Part shown: positions 55,417-64,000 of the stretch, piece by piece
Numbering within the stretch: position 1 is the stretch's first letter
How the letters are laid out: each line of letters begins with the position of its first letter
Assembly (NCBI RefSeq): GCF_033958435.1
Contig: NC_134161.1
Coordinates: forward strand, 7,316,001 to 7,380,000
Direction of reading: 5' to 3'
Source of the DNA: Carettochelys insculpta
Taxonomy: Eukaryota; Chordata; Testudines; Carettochelyidae
Length of the DNA stretch: 64,000 nt
Position numbers and translations under genes: made by a program
Notes under the pieces: model-generated
Told to the model about the DNA's origin: nothing
Seen by the model: the letters and a program-made list of their open reading frames with translations, nothing else
The model's database searches: none

Positions 55417-58400
55417 TTCAGGACCTATGTCATAGGATCTGCTAGAGGTATGGGGAAGAGCCTGACATCTGATATGAGTCAGGTCCAAGCCCCGCCATTC
55501 GTCGTGTGAACACAGATCGTGCTGCAGAGCGGTTAGAAGGTCTGTTTATTTCCGTGTGGCTGCATTAGCATGGCTGTGAGAGCCGGGTGCAGCAACTGTA
55601 AACCCAGGCTTCCAGTGAGGTGTGCGTGCTCAAGCATGGGCCTGGAAGCACTGGATTCTACAGACGCAGTTTTACAGTGCAGTGTAGACGTACCCTTGCT
55701 GGCTCCAGAACTGAGCCGTCGTGTGTGTTTGTGTAGAGAGCAAGACAGGGCGAGTGAGGCCAGAAGCAGCCATGCACCAGGCAGAGGAAGAGAAACATCT
55801 CAGCCTCAGCCAGTGTTATTTCCATTAGTAATCAATCCATGCATCCATCGATGAAGTGGCCACTAAGTTCCTCAGAAGTGCTTATTCTAAATCTCCTTTC
55901 CCAGGGATGGTTGAAGAGCCATGGCTTGCTCCTATCTACTGCAGTGAAGGGCACAAAAAGAGGAAGTGAGAGCATAGACAGAAACGCATTGGAGCAAACT
56001 GAAGCTGTAATTTTCCAGGGAAGGAACTCAGCACACAACTCCCACTGATATTCAGGGAGACATGGGTGCCTAGGTGCCCATTAATCTGCATTCTTTAGGT
56101 TGTCATTCATCCCCCATTTGCAGCAACTGCCTATCTAGTTCTGGGTCCTGCTTCCTACAGGAGCCAGTGGAAATAGCCTGAAATGAGACACAAATTCCTT
56201 GCCTGGAATATGCTCCAAGTAGCCCTGAGTGATATGTACACGCACTGTTGGCTAGTAACTTATAGGGTGCTGATTGGAACTAAAACATTGCCTGCTAGTA
56301 AGTCCTGTAAACCTGAGGCCTGCTGCTCCTATCTCCCATCTTTGGGAGGATTAGTCATATGGTAACAGCTTGCCGTGTCCGTCTTTCTCTCTGCCCACTG
56401 AAGTGATGGCGAATAGAGAATTTCTCTGTGCATTTTTCTCAGTGTTTGCACAAAGTATTGCTCTGCCCTGATTTCGAGCCATGGCCTGGCTCTCTGAAGA
56501 TCGTCTGTGGTAAATGTCCCAGTACACATCCCATGTCTTTCTCCTCAGAGCTGATGCATTTTTTTAGTTCTTCCTCTGGGCCCTGTAGGAGGAGTTTGTG
56601 TGGGTCTGTATGGAGCTGTTCTGAATCCGACTGGTGCAGTCATCTCCTCTGACTGTTCAGGTTCTTACAGAGTGGGTATCCGAGCTGCTTCCACAAATAA
56701 AAACCATCTCGTTATTTTCTGACTGAGCATCTGTTTTACAGCTGTGCCCCATTTCATTTCAAGCTACAGATGTGAGGACCCTGGATCACTTATCCTTTTG
56801 GGCTCCTGTTCCGTGAACCTCCATAGATCTGGATGTTCCTCTATTTTGTTCTTTCTCCCCATATCTTGGCTCTTCCACATCTTTCAGATCCGATCAGAAC
56901 TTGTCCAAACTTCAACGGGAAGAGGCAGGTTTGGTTTCCTCTTAGAGCTGGAGTTGGCCCAGGAGTTGGAGTGCAGCTTTCCCACTGTCCTACACTTCAT
57001 GGGGATATTTGACGCAAGAGTTTTGCTTGGGAGTATCTCTATGTTTTTGTGCACTTGATCCTGAATAATCCAGGAAAAGAGGATTGGGCCCTATGCATTT
57101 GTACTGCACAGAGCTCCATAAAACCAATGAAAGCAGAGTGAGCATTACTGGGACTTCTCCATCTGCCAGACCGGGTGGGAAATCAGCACAGAGCAAATTC
57201 TCGTCTGTTAATTCAGCACGTCCCAGCTGCAAGTGACTGACATCACCACAGCCTTAATCTAGAGCTGTGCCCATGTGACTACGCCACAGAAAGCCATGGT
57301 GTGTCTGGCCACAGGAACAGAAGCGACACCATTTTCAGAACTTCACAAGGATTTGGTGTGAAGACTGAGGAGCAGCAATGGCTGGGATCAGTTGTCATTT
57401 CATTTCTGTCTGTTTCATCCACCTCTGCTTTAATCATGCCTCTTCGTAACTTCCTGGGATGCAAAAGCAGGCAAATCCAACAGACATCTCAGGGAAGCTG
57501 ACAGCTTTCTTAGTTCCTAAACACTGGCTGTATTTTTTTTTATTTGCATGTGATGTTTTGCTGATGATTCGATAAAATGCTTCAGTCTCGGAGCTCCTGC
57601 ATCTGGGTTACTTCCAGGGGCTGTTTGCCAAAGGCATCCATATCCTGCAAGCTGCCTCAGCGCTACTGTGTGAGGCACAAAGGGACTCCACTGGGCTCAG
57701 GAGGGGGAAACCCAGGAAGTGAGGGTAGCACTGAGGAAGGATTTCCTCAACACTCATGCCACTCTGATGCAAATCTCCCTCTGACTTCAGTGGGCTTCAG
57801 TTCCAGCCCATAGAGAGCAATGCCCTGCCCTGACATAGGGAGGCAAAGATGCAGGAGGGAGTCTCTTCTCCCCTTAGTGCAGGCACTGGATGGGATGGAT
57901 TGCACACTGGGCTGAGGGCCCATTTAACATGCTATGTGGTTCTAAAGCCCAAGGGCTGGGCTGTGCAAGGAGAGCTGCAGAGGAGGCCCAGGCACTTGTG
58001 TGCAGGTTCCTGAGGAGTCTGCACTTGGGGGAGTTTCCCTGGTAGCTGAAGGCAATATAAGAGGCTGTGTGGAGCTAGGAAAAAAAGACTCCCAGGGGCT
58101 ATGGAATGCGTGCCTATGTCAGCAAGGGTGCACACAGACACACTCACACTCGCACAGAGCTAGCTCCCCTGCCGTCTTCACTCATACAAACACACACTGA
58201 ATGGGCACCCATTCTTTTCAGAAGCACCTCTTCCCATTTGTGCAGACATGCCTACCACAAGCTCTTTGTGTGAGGAGTCTGCTGCAAGAGCCCAGATCAG
58301 GCATCAGCTGCCAAGCGAGCAAGAAGAACCATTTTTTCCCATTCAGTAAATAACTCAGTAATTCAAGAGCCTCAATGCATGCAAATACGAGACAGTCCTT

Positions 58401-58734
58401 AACAAATGGCGTCAAACTGTACTTTCTGTAACCCCTGTTTTAGGAACAGCGCGCACACAACGATCTGTAGTGTGATATGTGTTTACTGCAGAATGTTCAC
58501 AAACTTTTTACATATTCTATTTCCTCACATTTTACATGTGTGTTTGTACCACTGTCTTCCTGACTTTCACCCCTGAAACTTCCCTCTCACTGGAGGATGC
58601 TCAGGGGAGTTATCCAACGCTTCGCAATCACACATTGTTTCCTATTTAGACATGAGTTGTGCATTTTTGGGCTTTTAGACATTCACTGTTTCTCGAAAAT
58701 AATCAGGAGGGGTTTTTTTTAACTATGCAGTTAT
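55417..58734. other. Intergenic, nothing firmly recognised
   Basis: About 3.3 kb with only short frames (up to 104 codons). No repeat boundaries or gene evidence that I can defend. Confidence 0.45.
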
Positions 58735-58805
58735 AGTGCTCGGAGCCATGAAAAAGTCGTCGAAGAACCGCATGAAGCTCCGGAGCTGCAGGTTGCAGAC
58801 CCCTG
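58735..58805. mobile_element. Right terminus of an old hAT element
   Basis: It reads agtgctcggagccatgaaaa, then catgaagctccggagctgca, then ggttgcagacccctgg, matching a hAT-like terminus of the GGTTGCCGACCCCTG type. The other end is not visible. Confidence 0.5.
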
Positions 58806-60839
58806 GCCCAGACACAAGGCCGAAGAATTAGGAAAAGAGATTTTTTACAATTTTGCTTACCGTTGTGCTTTTCCAAGGGATGAGTGCCATGTCAGGTCAA
58901 GTGTCCTGGATTGGACAATGGCAACAACATGACATCGTGCCTGGCTTTTTTCTTGTGGCTAAGGCTCTCCTTTTCTATCAGTGAGAACCACAGGCTGGCT
59001 CAGCCCTCTGTGAGATGATTAGAGAAACTAATGGTACCTGTAAAAGTGCTGACAGAGTGAACCTCTGTCCCCTCCGTTGTAATTGGAATTGAGTCAGCAC
59101 TCTGCAGCCGTGAGGTGTTCAACATCCAAACATAGGTTACGTGGTTTCAATTCTGGACTGTTCTGTCGGCTGCCTAGAGGCAATTTATATTGACTGCTCT
59201 TGCACTCAGTAGAACCTCTGTTGCTCCCATCAATGTCTCTCTCATGGAAACCCTAAGCCATTATCCAAGTGCAAGGAGAACCTGGGGCTTAAAGTCAAGT
59301 GAGACTGCATTGCAGGAATCCATTCGCAGTAGGCAGAGAGTTTGCCCGTTAAGCAGTTTCATGAAAAGATGGCGGGGGACCCATTTGCTGTCACAGTTTT
59401 GCTTGTGTTTTAGTACTGTCTATGCATCAGGGGGCTGGCGTATTTAATGCTGAATACAGAATGTTGTGTACAGAAAACAGTGCTGAAATGAGTCAGGCTG
59501 CTTAGTCACATTTAAAAATAAGGTCGTTTACACCAATTTGGAAATTTTACCTTTGATTGTATACTCTAAACAGGGCAGTGTGATTTTTGATGGGTTTTGC
59601 GTAGAGCATATCCATAGAATCTGAACCAGCTAGCGAGTTTGCCATGTTCTGGAACCATTCTTTGCATGAGTGTTAGAACTGGTCATTTGTATTCTAGATC
59701 AATGGATTAGTATATCTTGTCATGGGTAAGTGAAACACACTCTTAATTAACCTCCTGCTTTTTAGAACATTCATTGATTTTGGGATGGGTTGGGTGTGTG
59801 TTAGATCTTGTAGTTCCCTGATTCTAGATTCCAAAGCATAGTAGGGAACATAGGAGAATCTCCAGGCAGTGCCACCTGCCCCCTTCTCATAAAAGGTGTG
59901 TTCCAAGGCAGGGAGGAGTATGATGGGACAGAAGGGGAAAGGGGTCCATGAGTCAGCTGATGGAATGGTCCCTGGTAGAGCATTGCAGGCGGTGTAAGTT
60001 AGAGCAGCCTTTAGGTTGCTCTCTGTTATGCTCCAGGCTGGTTTTGTGCCCTTGCCAGCCTTACTATTGGGAGAGGTAGAAAGTTAGCTTGGAGTTGCCT
60101 TACCTCAGAAGCACTGTTGAGCTCTGAGATTCACATTCATTCAGGTAGGGAAAATAAGCCAGCCATGGGGCCCATATGTCCAATCACTGTCATCTAAGGG
60201 GTTGTCCATTCGGTACTCTTGGATGGGAGTTTCTCTGCGTGCTACTGGAATATAAATAGTAATGAATTAGGAAAAAGACAGAAGAGAATAATTGACTATG
60301 GACTGTAGATGGTCTGGTGAGTAGGGCACTGAACAGGCAGTCAAGCAATCTAGGGTCAACTCTCAGCTCTCCCATTTCCTCCTAAACAGTAAGAGCTAGG
60401 ACCGTCAAATTTGGTACACAGCTTCCTCTTCTCATAACTTAAAGCAAAGTCAGGGTTCAGTTGTGCCAGGAAAATGGGATGTGCTTGGAATGGGATTGCC
60501 TTTCTTAAAACCAAATGGGAAAGAGACCATCTCCAGATCAAGTCCAGTCCTCAAAAGTGACTTAACTGCATGAATGTTGAAATAGACTGAACCAAAATGA
60601 GCCAGAAAAATAGGCAGAACCTGGAAAAGGATTACTTCTCACTAAACCTTACAGAAAGGGATACAATGAGGAAATTTGGAGTAGTTCTGTGTTCTGTGTT
60701 TTGGCATACTTCAATCGATGCTTAAGGTTTGAAAACTAGCAGAAAATGTTATTGGAAGCCAAGTTATCAATAGCCCTTTTTGTTAAAACCTCGCGAATGA
60801 TAAGAGTTTCTATGAATGAAGAAAAAATACACAATGCAG
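58806..60839. other. Intergenic, nothing recognised
   Basis: About 2 kb with no supported features. Confidence 0.5.
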
Positions 60840-61140
60840 GCTTACTGACAGTGTGGGAGGTGAGGCGTAGAAACAAGTTGCAGCAGGGCCTGGGTATTTC
60901 AACAGGGCCCAGAGCTCTGGCCACCACTGCTGTGACAGTAGCAGCAGTTGCTGGAGCTCTGGGCCCCTTTGAAACACTGCATGAGCACTGCTCTGCCACT
61001 CTGCATGGCTCTAGGGTGGTGGGCCCAGCCCTGCAGTTTCAGTAGTGCTAAGGGCTGCCTATCCTAGGCCCCGCCCCTTATGCCCTTGGTCCTGCCCCTT
61101 CCGGGGGCACAGAGTCAGGCCCCTCTCCCACCTTGACCTG
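60840..61140. repeat. GC-rich decayed repeat with 'gccccgccccttatg'
   Basis: It contains gacagtagcagcagttgctg, gagctctgggcccctttgaa and ctaggccccgccccttatgc. Related wording (gccctaccccttctgcgggt, then ccggagtcgggcc) recurs at 61820-61862, suggesting two pieces of one repeat family. Class unknown. Confidence 0.35.
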
Positions 61141-62386
61141 GGGCCTGCAGTCGCTGTTGGCCTCACTGGCTTGATGGAATTCCCATTTTAAAAAAAATTA
61201 CAAATAATAAAAAATTAAATGGTTAAATTTTAACAATCCACTTTTTAAGAAATCTGATATAAGAATTAACTTCATAAAAATAACACTGCATTCTTGAAAA
61301 ATGCAACCGTTTTAAATGAAGTGTGTACGAATTCCTTTTCTAGTCCAAAAAACACCCTTAATTGTGTTAAAGTAACTCAGTGAGTAGAATCATAAAGGAA
61401 TTCTTTCCCCAGGTCCTACACCAATGCCTTGGTATCCCCCTCATTTCCTGACTAGAAAATGCCTTTGTCTACAACAAAAGAACTTTTCAGCCCATAGAAA
61501 TGACTTGATTGTTCTCAAGGAACTGGCATCTCCCTTTTCACTCCTCACTATGCCCACACCTATTCCACTGCAGTCAGAGGCGGAAGTGAACTGTGATACT
61601 GTACTGGAAAGAGGTGGTCACCAGTACTGGCCTGTACACAGCACTTTAACATCCCTGTCAGTTTTGCCCCTCCACCAGGCTGCTGCTGGGGTATGGGGCA
61701 AGAGCCACTGGCTGGGAGAGCAAAAGGATAGCTGCCCTGCTGGCTGGTGATTTAAGCAGTAGGCTCCTGACCTCTGCAAGCCTGGCAGAAGACAGAGCCT
61801 GGCCCCTTTAATTTCCTGCCAGATCTCAGCCCTACCCCTTCTGCGGGTCCGGAGTCGGGCCACCATTCTGAGAAGATGTCTTAAATTACTTACGCCCCTG
61901 AGACCAGAGCAGTGCTACACCAGGTCTATGCCCCGTTCAGGTCCCCTACGAGAGCTAGTTGGTCGAGTGCTGGCATTTTGTTCAGCAGCGTGCTTCTGTG
62001 CACACATGCCTGCCTTAACCTGGGACTAGAGCTATTCATGGTAAGCCCACTCCACCTCCACAACCCTCCAACCAGTTTTCTCTGCAACCCGAGCAGGCTC
62101 GCCCTGCCTTACCATGGAGAACTCAGGAAAAAGCACGGCAGATCTGTCAGCACAATAAGTATACTCTAAAGAGCAGTGATATCAGTCAACATGATGGCAG
62201 CTGCTCCGTAATTCATTTCCATCCTGTCTCTTGCTTGCCCCGAAGAAGCTGAGACAGCACTTTCCCTCTGCGCCCTGGTTTCCTTTGGATTTCTAACTGT
62301 TCATGGCATGTCTGTGAGCTGCTCTGAGAGCGGGTTCAGCAGGTGACTGTGCCACTTGTGTTAGAGGGCTAGGAACATCTACCTAG
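61141..62386. other. Intergenic, nothing firmly recognised
   Basis: AT-rich from 61190 to 61330, including aaaaaaaattacaaataataa-like text; otherwise unremarkable apart from the 61600-61865 repeat-like segment. Confidence 0.45.
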
Positions 62387-62550
62387 CAGTATTCCCTGTA
62401 AGCTGAGTGCTCAGGCAGCTGCCCAGGAGAGATTCAGGTGCTGCCCAGCTGATTAGCACAGCACCCACAGCCGGTAGCATGTGTTTCTCTTGGTGGTGCA
62501 CATAACAAAACTTATTCTGCCCTGGGAGGGGAAAAATAGATGGAACAGTA
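62387..62550 (-). mobile_element. hAT-like MITE (CAGTGTTCCC family), reverse orientation, with target duplication
   Basis: Plus strand begins cagtattccctgtaagctga and ends aaaaatagatggaacagta. It contains, in reverse complement, the internal gcacataacaaaacttattc segment. Flanks ctacctag (62379-62386) and ctacacag (62551-62558) match at 6 of 8. The 164-bp length and single internal segment place it with the 28865 subfamily. Confidence 0.8.
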
Positions 62551-62629
62551 CTACACAGCCCCATGGTCTGGGCTATGTGAGCCCAAGTCAGCTGGCACAG
62601 GTCAACTGCAGATATCTAACTGCACTGGA

Positions 62630-62728
62630 AACATACCCTCAGCATTGCCAGACTGGACAGACCCCAGGTCCATTTTGTCCAATACCCTGTCTTTGACAGT
62701 GGCCAGCACCAGATGCTTCCTTGGAAGG
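62630..62728 (-). mobile_element. CR1-related fragment, antisense (tentative)
   Basis: It reads gccagactggacagacccca, then ggtccattttgtccaatacc, then ctgtctttgacagtggccag. This resembles a very common sauropsid LINE-derived repeat ('gggtccatctagtccagtat...gacagtggcca'). Edges undefined. Confidence 0.45.
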
Positions 62729-63069
62729 TGTAAAACTCCTGCACCAGGCAGATGTGTGAGCACAACTGGCTGTTGGAGACAGGAGGTGCATTGGCAGGGG
62801 AAAATAGATTAGTCGGGGAATCAAAGAACGAACCAACCTATAGGTCATACAGCCAAAGGGAGTACTTCAGAGCCATCACTGGCTCTATTTGCCGTGGCAC
62901 GTTTGTATTCAGTGGCCAGGGGACGGTTAGGTAGAAGACTCCCTGAAGGCCACATCTGAGGAGCAGTTTACTGGAGTGCAACAGAAACCACTGCAGGTCG
63001 CAAATCACCAGTCCCAGTGGGCTCATTCCTGGTTGTGCAGTTACTGCTGACTTTCTGTAGGGCCTTCAC

Positions 63070-64000
63070 AGAATCATGGACCTGTAGAACTGCAAGGAAC
63101 CTTGATAGATTATCTAATCCAGGCACCAGCACTGAGACAGGGCAAAGAATTACTGAGACCATCCCTGACTACCGTTCTGCCCATCTTGTTCTTACAAAGC
63201 TTCAGTGAGGGAAATTTCACAACTTTCTTAGGTGATTTGTTCCTGTGCTTAATTACCCTGACAGGAGCCTGTTCTTATATCTTACTGAAGTCTCTCATGC
63301 TGCGATTTAAGCTTATTGCTTCTTATCCTCAGTGGATAAGGAGAACAATTTATTACCCTCATCTTTAAAACAATCTTAGATATGTCTGAAGCCCATTATC
63401 ATGTCTACTCTCAGTTTTTTCCAGACTGAACAATTTTTTCAATCTTGCCTCTAGGTCAATTTTTTTAGAACTTGAATCATTTTGCTTGCTCTCATTTGGA
63501 CTTGTCCAGTTGTGCACATCTTTCTTGAATTGTGGTGCCCAGAACTGGACACAGTACTACGGCTGAAGCCTCATCAGTGTGGAGCAGACTAGAACAATTA
63601 CTTCTTGTGTCTTATTTACAATGTTCCTGCTAAGACACCCCAGAATGCTGTTCACTTTTACTGAAGCAGGATTACACTGTTGACTTGTATATATCGTTTG
63701 TGATACACTAGAATCCCCACATCCTTCTGCAGTTCTCCTTCCTAAGAGTCACTCATTTCTCATTTGTGCAACTCATTTGTCCTTCCTGAGTGTAGTACTT
63801 TGCATTTGTCCTTATTGCATTTCATCCTATTTATTTCAGACTTTTTCTCCAGTTTGTCCAGATCATTTAGAATCCTAATCCCTTCCTCCAAAGTACTGTA
63901 ACCCCACCCAGCTTGGAGTTGTCCATGGACTTTATAAGTCTCTCTCTCTATGCCAATATCCAAATCACTTACGATGATATTGAATAGTACTGCATGTAGG
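63070..64000 (-). mobile_element. Decayed antisense CR1 LINE, continues past window edge
   Basis: On the minus strand the 3' end is near 63070 (aaggttccttgcagttctac, then aggtccatgattctgtg). The coding part runs rightward to the window edge. At 63760-64000 the minus strand encodes VLFNIIVSDLDIGIE, then LNDLDKLEKKSEINRMKCNK, then CKVLHSG, clearly the post-catalytic RT region of CR1 (compare GPVLFN.F.NDLD and KCKVLHLG). Between 63750 and 63100 the translation is broken by stops and frameshifts, though phrases for the C-terminal region remain. It is the most complete CR1 piece here but dead. Confidence 0.85.
63760..64000 (-). pseudogene. CR1 reverse transcriptase fragment (partial)
   Basis: An open minus-strand segment of at least 80 codons enters from beyond the right edge. 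It includes VLFNIIVSDLD, equivalent to the conserved motif just before the FADD catalytic box. The expected FADDTKL box itself is missing: the text passes from DLDIGIE to WGYSTLEEG with divergent residues between, so the catalytic aspartate pair is lost. The frame ends near 63760, where the reading is disrupted. It is a transposon-derived pseudogene with no host function implied. Confidence 0.75.

Overview
The window reads as nuclear DNA of a non-mammalian amniote, most likely a turtle. The reasons are: CR1-type LINE fragments in both orientations, one ending in the ATTCTATG-type tail; MIR-like core-SINE relics; several families of short DNA transposons whose termini I recognise from turtle and archosaur genomes; very low gene density; and one CpG island. 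There are no operons, Shine-Dalgarno sites, CRISPR arrays or other prokaryotic features. The species assignment is inference from repeat content alone.

Layout. Bases 1-6884 are AT/GC-mixed non-coding DNA with a few old repeats. If the exon call below is right, they are the start of intron 1 of a minus-strand gene. About 6370-7900 is a strong CpG island. Inside it, 6885-6966 on the minus strand looks like a first coding exon: an ATG, a signal-peptide-like segment of 27 codons, then a consensus splice donor in phase 1. This is the only host coding exon I can support and I cannot name the gene. Bases 7900-64000 would then lie upstream of that gene. They are intergenic or distal regulatory DNA dominated by interspersed repeats.

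Repeat content to the right of the island. A roughly 200-bp hAT-like MITE family (termini CAGTGTTCCC / GGGAACACTG) occurs seven times, and one copy is split by a CR1 fragment. Other inverted-repeat elements lie at 2614-2736, 9972-10297, 17079-17496, 24998-25252, 39496-39827, 50768-51024 and 53962-54258. Non-LTR retrotransposon pieces include a 5'-truncated but open 3' reading frame at 37847-38627 with a perfect 15-bp target-site duplication. A CR1 3' end lies at 48178-48780, a decayed antisense CR1 runs off the right edge (63070-64000), and a short LINE C-terminal relic lies at 52846-53001. Foldback structures built from repeat tails lie at 24564-24651, 31791-31923 and 36540-36718. A 44-bp tandem duplication at 27976-28077 contains a minimal retroposon tail.

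No new gene system stands out. The informative content is the insertion history: nested and tandemly duplicated retroposon tails, target-site duplications, MITE subfamilies, and an unnamed CpG-island first exon. Stretches with no call were read on both strands and showed nothing I could defend.
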